64,000 nucleotides of DNA from contig JAAXZN010000023.1 of the NCBI GenBank assembly GCA_012719855.1, forward strand, positions 124,001-188,000, in the 5' to 3' direction. The translations under genes and the position numbers were made by a program. Position 1 is the first letter of the stretch. The number at the start of each line of letters is the position of its first letter. Source of the stretch: Serratia liquefaciens. Lineage in GTDB: Bacteria; Pseudomonadota; Gammaproteobacteria; Enterobacterales; Enterobacteriaceae. A model generated the notes under the pieces. The model was not told the DNA's origin. It was given only the letters and a program-made list of their open reading frames with translations, and searched no databases. Of the stretch, positions 29,171 through 39,336 are shown piece by piece.

Positions 29171-29202
29171 TAAAATGGCCGCCAGGAATACGGCCATTTT
29201 TA
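29171..29202. terminator. terminator of yfbV
   Basis: AAAATGGCCG-N9-CGGCCATTTT immediately past the yfbV stop; symmetrical A and T runs allow it to work in both directions. Confidence 0.75.
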
Positions 29203-29205
29203 GTG

Positions 29206-29661
29206 TTAAAGGTCATCCAGGAAGGTTTTATCCAACTGCTTGAAGGCGCGTTTCAGCAGGTCCGCCAGCGACTGGTAGGTCGGCGTGCCTTCTACCGGCG
29301 CGACCGCCTGACCGGCTTCGGTCAGCTTGTTGCGTACCTCATGGAACCACTGCAACAGCGTTGGCGGTAACGGAGTGACAGAACGACGGCCCAACCACCA
29401 CAGGCCCTGCATCGGCATGCTGCAGGCGAACAGAGCGGTGGCGATCGCCGGGCCCAACTGGCCCCCCAGGGCAATCTGCCAGGTCAGGGTAAACACCGCC
29501 AGCGGCGGCATAAAGCGGACGGCAAAGCGGGTGGCACTCGCAACGCGATTCTCCGGAAAGACCGGAGCCAGACGTTTGTCTGACGGCCAGGTTTTCATGT
29601 AATGCTGCCCGCGCTGGAAGACCTGAAACCAGCTTACGGAACCGGACGGTTTGCTCGTCAT
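29206..29661 (-). CDS. yfbV: membrane protein YfbV (UPF0208)
   Basis: Inner-membrane protein of 151 residues with two hydrophobic helices ([24 protein letters not shown] and [23 protein letters not shown]). The start at 29661 ([21 protein letters not shown]) has GAGG upstream and gives the E. coli length; an upstream in-frame start at 29706 is unlikely. The conserved tail is [20 protein letters not shown]. coli YfbV has been linked to insulating the terminus macrodomain, but that role is debated. It is divergent from ackA. Confidence 0.92.
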   Translation of the reverse strand: MTSKPSGSVSWFQVFQRGQHYMKTWPSDKRLAPVFPENRVASATRFAVRFMPPLAVFTLTWQIALGGQLGPAIATALFACSMPMQGLWWLGRRSVTPLPPTLLQWFHEVRNKLTEAGQAVAPVEGTPTYQSLADLLKRAFKQLDKTFLDDL

Positions 29662-30015
29662 CGCGTACCTCAACGTCACAAAGAAAAATAAGGGCACGGC
29701 CAACACATACTAAAAAATTTGAAGCTTTAAATTTATTTTGTGTTTGCCTCGGGCTATCGGTATCCTAGGCCGGCCTTTTGGCCGGTAGAAGATGACAATA
29801 ATTCTGTCAACTTTTAGCCCTATAAAAATCAAGATTACTTAAACCGCAGAGAAATCATCGGTTTTTTCATCGTCATGTGGTTTGTGCAATTCACATGATG
29901 TTAATCATAAATGTCAACGGCATTATGCGCTACGCTTGTTGTCTGATTGACGATTAATTCACCACGTGTTTTGGTATTTCCTTTAACAACACGAACTATT
30001 TAAGTAGGTACTTCC
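29662..30015. other. intergenic control region between yfbV and ackA
   Basis: 354 AT-rich bases with no gene. A short hairpin CCGGCC-TTTT-GGCCGG lies at 29770-29785. The remaining bases presumably hold the ackA-pta promoters; I could not assign -35/-10 boxes with confidence. Confidence 0.45.
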
Positions 30016-31218
30016 ATGTCGAGTAAGCTAGTACTGGTCCTGAACTGCGGCAGTTCTTCCCTGAAGTTCGCTATCATCGATGCTGTCAACGGTGAAGAAC
30101 ACCTCTCCGGCCTGGCCGAATGTTTCCACCTGCCTGAGGCTCGCCTCAAGTGGAAGATGGACGGCGCCAAACACGAAGCGGCTCTGGGTGCCGGCGCTGC
30201 GCACAGCGAAGCACTGAACTACATTGTTAATACTATTCTGGCACAAAAACCGGAGCTTTCTGCACAGCTGACCGCTATCGGTCACCGCATTGTGCACGGC
30301 GGCGAGAAGTTCACCGCTTCTGCCGTGATCAACGACGAAGTCTTGCAGGGTATCAAAGATTCGGTGCCGTTTGCACCACTGCATAACCCGGCGCACCTGA
30401 TCGGTATCGCTGAGGCATTGAAATCCTTCCCTAAACTGGCGGATAAAAACGTTGCCGTGTTCGACACCGCGTTCCACCAGACCATGCCGGAAGAATCCTA
30501 CCTGTACGCCCTGCCGTACAGCCTGTACCGTGACCACAGCGTTCGTCGCTATGGCGCACACGGCACCAGCCACTTCTACGTAACTCAAGAAGCTGCGAAG
30601 GTGCTGAACAAGCCGGTTGAAGAAGTTAACCTGATCACCTGCCACCTGGGCAACGGCGGTTCCGTTACCGCAGTGCGCAACGGCAAATGCGTTGACACCT
30701 CTATGGGTCTGACCCCGCTGGAAGGCCTGGTCATGGGCACCCGCAGCGGTGACATCGATCCGGCGATCATCTTCCACCTGCACGACTCTCTGGGCATGAG
30801 CGTTGATCAAATCAACAAAATGCTGACCAAAGAATCCGGCCTGTTGGGCCTGACCGAAGTCACCAGCGACTGCCGTTACGTTGAAGACAACTACGCAACC
30901 AAAGCCGATGCAAAACGCGCGATGGACGTATTCTGCCACCGTCTGGCCAAATACATCGGTGCCTATAGCGCCCTGATGGACGGTCGTCTGGACGCGGTCA
31001 TCTTCACCGGCGGCATCGGCGAAAACGCCGGTATGGTTCGTGAGCTGACCCTGGACAAACTGGGCCTGCTGGGCTTCGAGATTGACCACGAGCGCAACAT
31101 GGCCGCTCGCTTCGGTAAATCCGGTGCAATCACCAAAGACGGCAGCCGCCTGGCGCTGGTTATCCCGACCAACGAAGAGTTGGTCATCGCGCAAGACGCA
31201 TCCCGTCTGACCGCGTAA
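30016..31218 (+). CDS. ackA: acetate kinase
   Basis: Interconverts acetyl phosphate plus ADP with acetate plus ATP in overflow metabolism; 400 residues, the standard length. The ASKHA phosphate loop is [12 protein letters not shown] at the N-terminus; GHRIVHGG, the catalytic [13 protein letters not shown] and [10 protein letters not shown] motifs are intact. It is first of the ackA-pta pair; a hairpin with a short T run lies in the 75-base gap before pta and may lower read-through. Confidence 0.97.
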   Translation: MSSKLVLVLNCGSSSLKFAIIDAVNGEEHLSGLAECFHLPEARLKWKMDGAKHEAALGAGAAHSEALNYIVNTILAQKPELSAQLTAIGHRIVHGGEKFTASAVINDEVLQGIKDSVPFAPLHNPAHLIGIAEALKSFPKLADKNVAVFDTAFHQTMPEESYLYALPYSLYRDHSVRRYGAHGTSHFYVTQEAAKVLNKPVEEVNLITCHLGNGGSVTAVRNGKCVDTSMGLTPLEGLVMGTRSGDIDPAIIFHLHDSLGMSVDQINKMLTKESGLLGLTEVTSDCRYVEDNYATKADAKRAMDVFCHRLAKYIGAYSALMDGRLDAVIFTGGIGENAGMVRELTLDKLGLLGFEIDHERNMAARFGKSGAITKDGSRLALVIPTNEELVIAQDASRLTA

Positions 31219-31229
31219 ACGCTCTCCGA

Positions 31230-31260
31230 CACCGTCAGCTCAGGCTGGCGGTGCTGTTTT
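31230..31260 (+). terminator. intercistronic partial terminator between ackA and pta
   Basis: Stem CACCGTCAGC-TCAG-GCTGGCGGTG with one T-G pair, followed by CTGTTTT. The short T run suggests partial termination or 3'-end protection of the ackA message. Confidence 0.5.
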
Positions 31261-31293
31261 AGCCTCATGTTAATTCGTGAAGAGGACTATTCT

Positions 31294-33456
31294 GTGTCAC
31301 GTACAATTATGTTGATCCCCACCGGCACCAGCGTCGGCCTGACCAGCGTCAGCCTGGGTGTCATCCGCTCCATGGAGCAAAAAGGCGTTAGCCTGAGCGT
31401 GTTCAAACCTATCGCTCAACCACGCACCGGCGGCGACTCGCTCGACCAGACCACCACCATCATCCGCAGCAGCAACTCCACCATCACGGCGGCCGAGCCG
31501 CTGCGCATGAGCTACGTTGAGGGCCTGCTGAGCTCCAACAAGCAAGATGAGTTGATGGAAGAGATCGTGGCGCGCTACCACGAGAACACCAAAGACGCAG
31601 AAGTGGTGCTGATCGAAGGCCTGGTGCCGACCCGTAAACACCAGTTCGCCAACGCGCTCAACTATGAAATCGCCAAGACGCTGAATGCGGAAATCGTTTT
31701 TGTACTGGCACTGGGCAATGATTCCCCGGCTCAGTTGAAAGAGCGCATCGAGCTGGCTCGCAGCAGCTTCGGCGGCAGCAAGAACAAAAACATCACCGGC
31801 GTGATCATCAACAAGCTGAACGCCCCGGTTGACGAGCAGGGCCGCACCCGTCCTGATCTGTCCGAAATCTTCGACGATTCAACCAAGGCCAGCGTAACCA
31901 ACGTTGACCCGGCGCAACTGTTCGCCAACAGCCCGCTGCCGGTGCTGGGCTGCGTGCCGTGGAGCTTTGACCTGATCGCGACCCGCGCTATCGACATGGC
32001 CCGTCACCTGAAGGCCACCGTGGTCAATGAAGGCGACATCATGACCCGTCGCGTGAAGTCTGTAACCTTCTGTGCGCGCAGCATTCCACACATGCTGGAA
32101 CACTTCCGTCCGGGTTCACTGCTGGTCACCTCGGCAGACCGTCCTGACGTGCTGGTTTCTGCCTGTCTGGCCGCGATGAACGGCGTGGAAATTGGCGCTG
32201 TGCTGCTGACCGGCGGCTACGCTATCGACGAGCCGATCAGAAAGCTGTGCGAACGTGCATTCCAAACCGGCCTGCCGGTCTTTATGGTCGAAACCAACAC
32301 CTGGCAGACCTCGCTGAGCCTGCAAAGCTTCAACCTCGAAGTGCCGGCGGACGACCACCAGCGCATCGAGAAAGTGCAGAACTACGTGGCCAGCCACATC
32401 AACGCAGAATGGATCGAGTCTCTGACTGCGACCTCCGAGCGTTCGCGTCGCCTGTCTCCACCGGCGTTCCGCTATGAGCTGACCGAGCTGGCGCGTAAAG
32501 CTGGCAAACGCATCGTGCTGCCGGAAGGCGACGAGCCGCGTACCGTGAAAGCGGCGGCTATCTGCGCCGAACGTGGTATCGCAGAGTGCGTGCTGCTGGG
32601 CAATCCGGAAGAGATCCAGCGCGTTGCCGCTGCTCAGGGCGTTGAGCTCGGCAAAGGCATCGAGATTGTTGATCCGGTCGCCGTGCGCGAACAATATGTT
32701 CCGCGTCTGGTTGAGCTGCGTAAGAGCAAGGGCATGACCGAAGTGGTTGCGCGCGAGCAACTGGAAGATAACGTGGTTCTCGGCACCCTGATGCTGGAGA
32801 AAGGCGAAGTCGACGGTCTGGTTTCCGGCGCGGTTCACACCACCGCCAACACCATCCGTCCACCGCTGCAGCTGATCAAAACGGCTCCGGGCAGCTCGCT
32901 GGTGTCCTCCGTGTTCTTCATGCTGCTGCCTGACCAGGTTCTGGTGTACGGCGACTGCGCGATCAACCCGGACCCAACCGCAGAACAGCTGTCTGAAATC
33001 GCGATCCAGTCGGCAGACTCCGCTGCGGCCTTCGGTATCGAACCACGCGTCGCCATGATCTCCTACTCCACCGGTAACTCCGGCGCGGGTAGCGACGTTG
33101 AGAAAGTGCGTGAAGCGACGCGTCTGGCGCAGGAAAAACGTCCTGACCTGATCATCGACGGCCCACTGCAGTACGACGCCGCCATCATGGCCGACGTCGC
33201 CAAGTCCAAAGCGCCAAACTCACCGGTTGCAGGCCAGGCTACCGTGTTCATCTTCCCAGACCTGAACACCGGTAACACCACCTACAAAGCGGTACAGCGT
33301 TCCGCTGACCTGGTGTCCATCGGGCCAATGCTGCAAGGCATGCGCAAGCCGGTGAACGACCTGTCACGTGGCGCACTGGTAGACGATATCGTTTATACCG
33401 TAGCCCTGACCGCCATCCAGTCTTCCCAGGCTGATGCAGCAGCAGTCAAAGCCTGA
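31294..33456 (+). CDS. pta: phosphate acetyltransferase
   Basis: Converts acetyl-CoA and phosphate to acetyl phosphate, upstream of AckA in the pathway; 720 residues. The start is GTG at 31294 (read as [18 protein letters not shown]), matching E. coli, with GAGGA seven bases before it. It has an N-terminal P-loop-like DRTGG region (about 1-380) and a C-terminal PTA_PTB catalytic domain (about 395-715) with [16 protein letters not shown] and [10 protein letters not shown]. An in-frame ATG at 31267 lies within the ackA-pta gap and lacks a ribosome site. Confidence 0.96.
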   Translation: MSRTIMLIPTGTSVGLTSVSLGVIRSMEQKGVSLSVFKPIAQPRTGGDSLDQTTTIIRSSNSTITAAEPLRMSYVEGLLSSNKQDELMEEIVARYHENTKDAEVVLIEGLVPTRKHQFANALNYEIAKTLNAEIVFVLALGNDSPAQLKERIELARSSFGGSKNKNITGVIINKLNAPVDEQGRTRPDLSEIFDDSTKASVTNVDPAQLFANSPLPVLGCVPWSFDLIATRAIDMARHLKATVVNEGDIMTRRVKSVTFCARSIPHMLEHFRPGSLLVTSADRPDVLVSACLAAMNGVEIGAVLLTGGYAIDEPIRKLCERAFQTGLPVFMVETNTWQTSLSLQSFNLEVPADDHQRIEKVQNYVASHINAEWIESLTATSERSRRLSPPAFRYELTELARKAGKRIVLPEGDEPRTVKAAAICAERGIAECVLLGNPEEIQRVAAAQGVELGKGIEIVDPVAVREQYVPRLVELRKSKGMTEVVAREQLEDNVVLGTLMLEKGEVDGLVSGAVHTTANTIRPPLQLIKTAPGSSLVSSVFFMLLPDQVLVYGDCAINPDPTAEQLSEIAIQSADSAAAFGIEPRVAMISYSTGNSGAGSDVEKVREATRLAQEKRPDLIIDGPLQYDAAIMADVAKSKAPNSPVAGQATVFIFPDLNTGNTTYKAVQRSADLVSIGPMLQGMRKPVNDLSRGALVDDIVYTVALTAIQSSQADAAAVKA

Positions 33457-33477
33457 TAATCCCCGGATTGTCAGATA

Positions 33478-33508
33478 AAAAAAACCGGTCAATTGACCGG
33501 TTTTTTTA
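33478..33508. terminator. terminator after pta
   Basis: AAAACCGGTCA-ATTGACCGGTTTT with long A and T runs, between the convergent pta and yfcD genes, so bidirectional. Confidence 0.85.
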
Positions 33509-33522
33509 TTTGCGAAAACGCA

Positions 33523-34080
33523 TCAGGCATTTTCATCGCTATCGCGTAACGGCTTGCCATAGGCCTGTTCGTTATTGCGCGTCAGCCACAGCGACAACGC
33601 TTTTAGCGAGTCCGGCGTGAATTCATCGCAGCGGGCGGTGATCTCTTCCGGCGTCAGCCAGCTCACCTCAACCACTTCTTCTTCCTGCAATGCAAATGGG
33701 CCATGAGAGACACAGCTGAACAGCGCGCCCCACACCCGGCACTGCTCTTCTTCAAAGTAGAACAGCCCATGCTCGGCGAAAGGCACGCCGGCAATGCCCA
33801 GTTCCTCTTCCGCCTCGCGGCGAGCGGAATCCAGCACGTTCTCCCCGCTTTGCACTACGCCACCCGCAGTGGCGTCCAGCCAGCCCGGATAGAAATCTTT
33901 AATGTCGGTGCGACGCTGCACCAGAATTTTTCCCATTCCATCATGCACCACAATATAGGTAGCACGATGACGCAGCCGTTGAGCACGCATCTGTTGGCGA
34001 CTGGATTGAGCAATCACTTCATTTTGCTCGTTGACGATATCAACCCACTCGGTATCTGCAGCCTGACCCTGTTCCGCCAT
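33523..34080 (-). CDS. yfcD: NUDIX hydrolase YfcD
   Basis: Nudix-family pyrophosphohydrolase of 185 residues, cytosolic, natural substrate not established. The Nudix box is complete: [24 protein letters not shown] (about residues 73-96). An IPP-isomerase-like N-terminal segment ([35 protein letters not shown]) precedes it. In E. coli yfcC lies between pta and yfcD; here the two genes are directly convergent. Confidence 0.93.
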   Translation of the reverse strand: MAEQGQAADTEWVDIVNEQNEVIAQSSRQQMRAQRLRHRATYIVVHDGMGKILVQRRTDIKDFYPGWLDATAGGVVQSGENVLDSARREAEEELGIAGVPFAEHGLFYFEEEQCRVWGALFSCVSHGPFALQEEEVVEVSWLTPEEITARCDEFTPDSLKALSLWLTRNNEQAYGKPLRDSDENA

Positions 34081-34170
34081 CCTCTAAAACCTTCTATTTT
34101 GGCGCGATGCATCCCGCGCACTGGTTAATCAATGAGTGTTTTTCAAAGATTTTTATTGTGTGTGTATAAA

Positions 34171-34722
34171 TTAGTGCGTTAATGCCACCTCTGCAACAGC
34201 CTTGCCGCCGTCCAAAGTGACCACACTTAAAATGCCGTCCTCCAGTATGCCATAGCTGGCGGGAAAGCCCCCTTTCGGAATGCTGACCGACCCTGGATTA
34301 AAGCAGTAAATCTCTCCCTGCCGTTCCGCCTGCGGCAAATGGCTGTGCCCGTAAACCAGCACATCACCAGCAGATAACGGCGGCAGTGCGGAGGGATGAT
34401 AAAGGTGTCCGTGGGTTAAAAACAATCGTCTTTTTTGCAATAGCACCTGCTGCCAAGACGCGGTGATGGGAAACGACAATAACATCTGATCAACTTCACT
34501 GTCACAGTTGCCGCGAACGGCGATGATCTTGTCGCTATAGCGATTCAATTGTTCGGCAACCTGCGCCGGTTGATAACCCGCAGGCAAAGCATTTCGCGGC
34601 CCGTGATTCAGCAAATCGCCCAGCAGGATCAGCCAGTCGGCACCGCTTTGTTCAAAACGTTCCAGCACGCTTTCGGTGGCGGGTAGCGAACCGTGTATAT
34701 CGGAGGCGAATATCAGCTTCAT
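34171..34722 (-). CDS. yfcE: metal-dependent phosphodiesterase YfcE
   Basis: Calcineurin-like metallophosphoesterase, 183 residues. All the metal motifs are present: FASDIHGS, LLGDLLNHGPRN, VRGNCDSEVD, LTHGHL and VYGHSHLP. The E. coli protein hydrolyses phosphodiesters such as bis-pNPP in the presence of manganese; its physiological substrate is unknown. It is next to yfcD on the same strand, and divergent from yfcG. Confidence 0.94.
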   Translation of the reverse strand: MKLIFASDIHGSLPATESVLERFEQSGADWLILLGDLLNHGPRNALPAGYQPAQVAEQLNRYSDKIIAVRGNCDSEVDQMLLSFPITASWQQVLLQKRRLFLTHGHLYHPSALPPLSAGDVLVYGHSHLPQAERQGEIYCFNPGSVSIPKGGFPASYGILEDGILSVVTLDGGKAVAEVALTH

Positions 34723-34981
34723 AACCTTTCCTTTGACAGGGAAATAACGGCCATTTTATCGCAGTGGCCGACGACGGCAAGGCTGCCGAGCAAGCGGCGG
34801 CTGAAGACCTGGAATTGTGATGCATGTTGTAGAGATAGCATCAGACGAATCTCACATAGCCTGCTATTCTTAGCTGCTATTGTGGGTAACCCTATAGAAA
34901 GATCTTTGATATACCTTTGTGCGCGGCGAAGACCGCAACAACGTGTAATGACTTACAGATCACCTTACCGCAGGAGGCAAC

Positions 34982-35611
34982 ATGATTGACCTGTATTACG
35001 CGCCTACTCCCAATGGTCACAAGATTACCCTGTTTCTGGAGGAGGTTGGCTTACCCTACCGTATCCATCGCGTAAATATCAGCGCCGGCGACCAGTTCAA
35101 GCCGGATTTTCTGAGCATTTCTCCCAACAACAAAATTCCGGCCATCGTCGACCAGCAGCCGGTTGATGGCGGTGCGCCCATCAGCCTGTTCGAATCCGGC
35201 GAGATTCTGCTGTATCTGGCGGAGAAAACCGGCAAATTGCTGAGCAAAGGCCTGCGCGAACGTGCCGCTACGCTACAGTGGCTGTTCTGGCAAGTCGCGG
35301 GCTTTGGGCCCATGCTCGGGCAAAACCATCACTTTAACCATTACGCGCCTCAGCCGGTACCTTACGCCATCGAACGCTACCATCTGGAAACCAAGCGTCT
35401 GTATGCCGTGCTGGAAGCCGAGCTGCAAAAGCACCCGTACCTGGGCGGCGACAACTACAGCATCGCCGATATTGCGACTTACCCCTGGGTGGTGTCTCAC
35501 CCGCGCCAACGCATCGATCTGGCGGATTACCCGGCGGTACGCAACTGGTTTGAACGCATCAGCAACCGTCCGGCCACCGCTCGCGCCTACAAGCTGGCCG
35601 AACAGGGCTAA
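34982..35611 (+). CDS. yfcG: glutathione transferase-like disulfide-bond oxidoreductase YfcG
   Basis: Nu-class glutathione transferase homologue, 209 residues. The thioredoxin-fold N-domain starts [33 protein letters not shown], with the active-site threonine of TPNGHK; the glutathione-binding NKIPAIVD and [17 protein letters not shown] motifs follow. The C-domain carries [11 protein letters not shown] and [14 protein letters not shown]. coli YfcG reduces disulfides using glutathione. The start has GGAGG. The paralogue yfcF, next to it in E. coli, is missing. Confidence 0.94.
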   Translation: MIDLYYAPTPNGHKITLFLEEVGLPYRIHRVNISAGDQFKPDFLSISPNNKIPAIVDQQPVDGGAPISLFESGEILLYLAEKTGKLLSKGLRERAATLQWLFWQVAGFGPMLGQNHHFNHYAPQPVPYAIERYHLETKRLYAVLEAELQKHPYLGGDNYSIADIATYPWVVSHPRQRIDLADYPAVRNWFERISNRPATARAYKLAEQG

Positions 35612-35621
35612 ATTTCCCGCT

Positions 35622-35644
35622 CCCCGACCCGCGGGGAGTTTCCT
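35622..35644 (+). terminator. terminator-like hairpin after yfcG
   Basis: CTCCCC-GACCCGC-GGGGAG followed by TTTCC, 11 bases past the yfcG stop. The T run is short. Confidence 0.5.
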
Positions 35645-35715
35645 TCGGCTCGTTATCTTTTCCTTACTTTCCGTGTATTCTGAGCGGCAATAATCAGACC
35701 TGTGGAGATCTTCTG

Positions 35716-36087
35716 ATGTCATTCAGTCAACCCGACGCCATTATTCGTATAAAAAACCTGCGGTTGCGTACTTTCATCGGTATCAAGGAAGAAGAAATTA
35801 ACAATCGTCAGGACATCCTGATTAACGTGGTGATCCACTACCCGGCGGATAAAGCGCGCGACAGTGAAAATATCGACGACGCGCTCAATTACCGCACCAT
35901 CACCAAAGCCATCATCCGCCATGTGGAAGATAACCGCTTCGCCCTGCTGGAAAAATTAACTCAGGATGTGCTCGATATCGTGAAACAACATGCCTGGGTA
36001 ACCTATGCTGAAGTAGAGATAGATAAACTACTGGCCCTGCGCTACGCCGACTCGGTTTCGATGACCATGAGCTATCGCCGGGCCTGA
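35716..36087 (+). CDS. folX: dihydroneopterin triphosphate 2'-epimerase
   Basis: Epimerises 7,8-dihydroneopterin triphosphate to the monapterin form, in the tetrahydromonapterin branch of pteridine metabolism; a FolB paralogue of 123 residues. The sequence [30 protein letters not shown] and [16 protein letters not shown] matches E. coli FolX closely. The gap to yfcH is 28 bases, so they are probably one unit, as in E. coli. Confidence 0.94.
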   Translation: MSFSQPDAIIRIKNLRLRTFIGIKEEEINNRQDILINVVIHYPADKARDSENIDDALNYRTITKAIIRHVEDNRFALLEKLTQDVLDIVKQHAWVTYAEVEIDKLLALRYADSVSMTMSYRRA

Positions 36088-36115
36088 AAACCACCTGTTT
36101 CAGGGAGAATCGACC

Positions 36116-37030
36116 ATGCGAGTCCTGATAACCGGCGCCACAGGATTGATAGGGAGCAGCCTGACGCAGCGGCTGTTGGGCCTTTCTCACCAGGTTACAG
36201 TGCTGAGCCGTAACCTGCCCCGCGCTCGTGAACGCTTCGGTGAGCAGGTCAGCTACTGGTCAACGTTGCAGGATCAGCCTTCGCTCGATGGCTTTGACGC
36301 GGTGATCAACCTGGCCGGCGAGCCGATCGCCGACAAGCGCTGGAGCAAAGCGCAGAAAGAGCGCCTGTGCCACAGCCGCTGGGATCTGACCGAACAGTTG
36401 GTGAAACTGATTAACGCCGGCAGTACCCCGCCCAGCGTGCTGATTTCCGGTTCCGCGACCGGTTACTACGGCGATCAGGGGCAGGCGGTCGTCACCGAAG
36501 ACGAAGCGCCGCATGACGAATTCACCCATCAACTCTGTCAGCGTTGGGAATCTCTGGCGCTACAGGCGCAAAGCGACGCGACCCGCGTCTGCCTGCTGCG
36601 CACCGGCGTAGTGCTGGCGGCAAAAGGCGGTGCGCTGGCTAAGATGCTGCCGCCGTTTCGCTTCGGGCTGGGCGGGCCCATCGGCAGCGGCCGTCAATAC
36701 CTGCCGTGGATCCACCTGGACGACATGGTCAATGGCATTATCTATTTGCTGGATCACCAGACCCTGCAAGGCCCTTTCAATATGGTCGCCCCTTATCCGG
36801 TCCACAACGAACAGTTTGCCGCCCAGTTGGCCAACGTGCTCGATCGGCCGGCATTTTTACGCGTCCCGGCATTCGCCCTGCAATTATTGATGGGGGAAGC
36901 GGCGGTATTGGTCTTGGGCGGGCAACGTGCGGTGCCGAAAAGGCTGGAAGAGGCAGGCTTCAGCTTCCGCTTTCTGGAGCTGGAGCAGGCGCTGGATGAT
37001 GTGATCAATCAGCGGGACTCCGTGCTCTGA
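36116..37030 (+). CDS. yfcH: NAD-dependent epimerase-like protein YfcH
   Basis: Short-chain dehydrogenase/epimerase-type protein of the TIGR01777 family, 304 residues, function unproven. The Rossmann motif is [21 protein letters not shown] at the start; the catalytic-type YxxxK is replaced by [11 protein letters not shown]. The C-terminal DUF1731-like segment contains [30 protein letters not shown]. It is co-directional with folX. Confidence 0.92.
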   Translation: MRVLITGATGLIGSSLTQRLLGLSHQVTVLSRNLPRARERFGEQVSYWSTLQDQPSLDGFDAVINLAGEPIADKRWSKAQKERLCHSRWDLTEQLVKLINAGSTPPSVLISGSATGYYGDQGQAVVTEDEAPHDEFTHQLCQRWESLALQAQSDATRVCLLRTGVVLAAKGGALAKMLPPFRFGLGGPIGSGRQYLPWIHLDDMVNGIIYLLDHQTLQGPFNMVAPYPVHNEQFAAQLANVLDRPAFLRVPAFALQLLMGEAAVLVLGGQRAVPKRLEEAGFSFRFLELEQALDDVINQRDSVL

Positions 37031-37038
37031 GGAAGATA

Positions 37039-37064
37039 TCGGGGCCAGAAAAATCCGGCCCCGA
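37039..37064. terminator. terminator between convergent yfcH and hisP
   Basis: Stem TCGGGGCC-N10-GGCCCCGA filling the 41-base gap between the two stop codons. It lacks a proper T run but is the only structure available to both transcripts. Confidence 0.55.
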
Positions 37065-37071
37065 CAGTCGA

Positions 37072-37845
37072 CTATTTTAATGCGCCGGAAAGAAACTGCT
37101 GCAGACGCGGGCTTTTCGGATTGCCAAACAGTTCGGCCGGTGGCCCCTGCTCTTCGATCAACCCTTTGTGCAGGAAAATCACGTGGCTGGACACGTGGCG
37201 AGCAAACTCCATCTCGTGCGTCACCACCACCATGGTTTTCCCCTCTTCCGCCAGCTTCTGCATGATGCGCAGCACTTCACCTACCAGCTCCGGATCCAGC
37301 GCCGACGTCGGTTCATCAAACAGCAAAACTTCCGGCTCCATCGCTAACGCCCGGGCGATCGACACGCGCTGCTGCTGCCCGCCGGACAGGTGCACCGGGT
37401 ATTTGCCGCGGGCACGTTCGTCGATGCCGACCTTATCCAGATAGCGTATAGCACGCTCACGCGCCTCGGTCTTGCTCAACCCCAGCACCTGCACTGGCGC
37501 TTCCATCACGTTCTCCAACACCGTCATGTGGCTCCACAGGTTGAAGTGCTGGAACACCATGGTCAGGCGGGTACGCAACAGCTGCAGCTGTTTCTTGTCG
37601 AACACCTTAAGCTGCCCGTCCTTGTCGCGCACCATGCGGATATCTTCATTGTTCAGGCTAATGGACCCTTCACTCGGCTTTTCCAGGAAGTTAATGCAGC
37701 GCAAAAAGGTGCTTTTACCGGAACCGGAAGAACCGATGATGCTAATCACGTCCCCTGCGTTGGCCGCCAGCGATACGCCCTTCAACACTTCGTGTTCGCC
37801 ATAGCGCTTATGCAGTTCGGTGACGGCTAATTTATTCTCAGACAT
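37072..37845 (-). CDS. hisP: histidine ABC transporter ATP-binding protein
   Basis: ATPase of the histidine/basic amino acid importer, works as a dimer on HisQM; 257 residues. Walker A is IGSSGSGKSTFLRCINFLEKP, signature LSGGQQQRVSIARALAMEPEVLLFDEPTSALD with Walker B, switch histidine VVVTHEMEFARHV. It is last of the hisJQMP operon. Confidence 0.96.
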   Translation of the reverse strand: MSENKLAVTELHKRYGEHEVLKGVSLAANAGDVISIIGSSGSGKSTFLRCINFLEKPSEGSISLNNEDIRMVRDKDGQLKVFDKKQLQLLRTRLTMVFQHFNLWSHMTVLENVMEAPVQVLGLSKTEARERAIRYLDKVGIDERARGKYPVHLSGGQQQRVSIARALAMEPEVLLFDEPTSALDPELVGEVLRIMQKLAEEGKTMVVVTHEMEFARHVSSHVIFLHKGLIEEQGPPAELFGNPKSPRLQQFLSGALK

Positions 37846-37863
37846 AGTGTGTTCCCGTCATTA

Positions 37864-38568
37864 TCAGTGATTAACGTGTGCCATCCAGCGCTTTTCCGCC
37901 TTGCGGAACAGGCTGATTAACCCGTAAGAGATGATCAGATACAGCACGGCCGCAATGCCGAAGGCATAAAACGGTTGATAGGTCGCCGCATTGATATCAC
38001 GCGCTATTTTCAGCAGATCCGGCACGGTGGCGGTAAACGCCAGCGCGGTGGAGTGCAGCATCAGGATCACTTCGTTGCTGTAGGCCGGCAAAGCGGTGCG
38101 CAGCGCGGAAGGCAAAATGATGCAGCGATACATTTTAAAGCGCGAAAAACCGTAGGCATTGCCTGCCTCGATTTCACCGTGCGGTACCGCGCGAATAGCC
38201 CCGGCAAAGATCTCGGTGGTATAGGCGCAGGTGTTCAAGGTCAGCGCCAAAATGGTGCAATTGAGCCCACTGCGGAAGAAGGCGTTGAGAAAGTCAGTGC
38301 CCCGCACGATTTCCAGGCTGTACATGCCGGAGTAGAACACCAGCAATTGCACATACAACGGCGTGCCGCGGAATATGTAGGTATACAGCCATACCGGGAA
38401 GCGTACCCAGTTGATGGGGGAAACACGCGCCACCGCCATCGGGATCGCCAGCAAACCGCCCATCACCACCGAGGAAATCAGCAACCACAGCGTGACCGCC
38501 ACGCCGGTAAAGCGATAACCGTCGCTCCACAACAACGACTGCCAGTACTGTTGCAAAATTTCGATCAT
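37864..38568 (-). CDS. hisM: histidine ABC transporter permease M
   Basis: Membrane subunit pairing with HisQ, 234 residues, five predicted helices. The HAAT-type EAA loop, GAIRAVPHGEIEAGNAYGFSRFKMYRCIILPSALRTALPAYSNEVI, contacts HisP. It overlaps the hisQ stop by 4 bases and precedes hisP by 18. Confidence 0.96.
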   Translation of the reverse strand: MIEILQQYWQSLLWSDGYRFTGVAVTLWLLISSVVMGGLLAIPMAVARVSPINWVRFPVWLYTYIFRGTPLYVQLLVFYSGMYSLEIVRGTDFLNAFFRSGLNCTILALTLNTCAYTTEIFAGAIRAVPHGEIEAGNAYGFSRFKMYRCIILPSALRTALPAYSNEVILMLHSTALAFTATVPDLLKIARDINAATYQPFYAFGIAAVLYLIISYGLISLFRKAEKRWMAHVNH

Positions 38569-39251
38569 AGCTCAGCCCTCCGAACGCCGAGGGAATAACG
38601 CCGTTCAAGCCACAACAGCACGCCATTGGACAGGGTGGTGAACACCAGATAAACCACCCCGGCCACGATGGCGAAGAAGAACGGCTGGTAGGTACCTTTT
38701 CCGGCCAGCTGCGTGGCCTTCACCACGTCGTTCAGGCCCAGGATCGACACCAGCGCCGTCGCCTTCAGGATCACCTGCCAGTTATTGCCGATGCCCGGCA
38801 GGGCAAAACGCATCATCGAAGGGAACAGAATGCGGCGGAAAATCTGGGAGCCGGAAAAGCCGTAGGCAGTGGCCGCTTCGATCTGCCCTTTCGGCACCGC
38901 CAGAAAGGCCCCGCGGAAAGTCTCGGTGAAATAGGCGCCGTAGATAAACCCGAGGGTGATGATCCCCGCGCTGAGCGGATCAATATCGATTTGCGAAAAA
39001 CCAAGCAGTTCGGTGATGTTGTTAAGTGCAATTTGCAGGCCGTAGAAAATCAGCAGCATCAGTACCAGATCGGGTACGCCACGGATCAGCGTGGTATAAG
39101 CGCCAAACAGCGTGGAAAGCAGGCGGCTATGGGAAAGCTTGCCGCCGGCGCCGATCAAACCAATCACCACCGCCAGCAGTACGGAACTGAGGGCCAGTTC
39201 CAGCGTCACCAGAGCGCCCTCAAATATCAATTGGGAGTAGCCTTGCAGCAT
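38565..39251 (-). CDS. hisQ: histidine ABC transporter permease Q
   Basis: Membrane subunit, 228 residues. EAA loop: GAFLAVPKGQIEAATAYGFSGSQIFRRILFPSMMRFALPGIGNNWQ. It starts 85 bases after hisJ, a gap with a strong hairpin that probably favours excess HisJ over the membrane subunits, as described for the hisJ-hisQ gap of Salmonella. Confidence 0.96.
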   Translation of the reverse strand: MLQGYSQLIFEGALVTLELALSSVLLAVVIGLIGAGGKLSHSRLLSTLFGAYTTLIRGVPDLVLMLLIFYGLQIALNNITELLGFSQIDIDPLSAGIITLGFIYGAYFTETFRGAFLAVPKGQIEAATAYGFSGSQIFRRILFPSMMRFALPGIGNNWQVILKATALVSILGLNDVVKATQLAGKGTYQPFFFAIVAGVVYLVFTTLSNGVLLWLERRYSLGVRRAEL

Positions 39252-39286
39252 TTACTTCACCCTGTCGTCATAGGATCCCGAACCAT

Positions 39287-39308
39287 CGGGGCCGGCAGAC
39301 CGGCCCCG
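39287..39308. other. strong hairpin in the hisJ-hisQ gap
   Basis: Perfect 9-bp stem CGGGGCCGG-CAGA-CCGGCCCCG. No T run on the minus strand, so it most likely blocks 3' exonucleases and stabilises the hisJ message. Salmonella carries a REP sequence at the same site. Confidence 0.65.
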
Positions 39309-39336
39309 TAGTCACAACATGGAAGGGTATGCGGCA

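Noticed and set aside
29880-29930. CRP- or FNR-like site before ackA (TGTGCAATTCACA; TTAATCATAAATGTCAA)
   Set aside because: Spacing between half-sites is wrong for CRP and the FNR half-sites match poorly.
30028-31194. 388-residue minus-strand frame opposite ackA
   Set aside because: Antisense shadow of acetate kinase; no ribosome site or motif.
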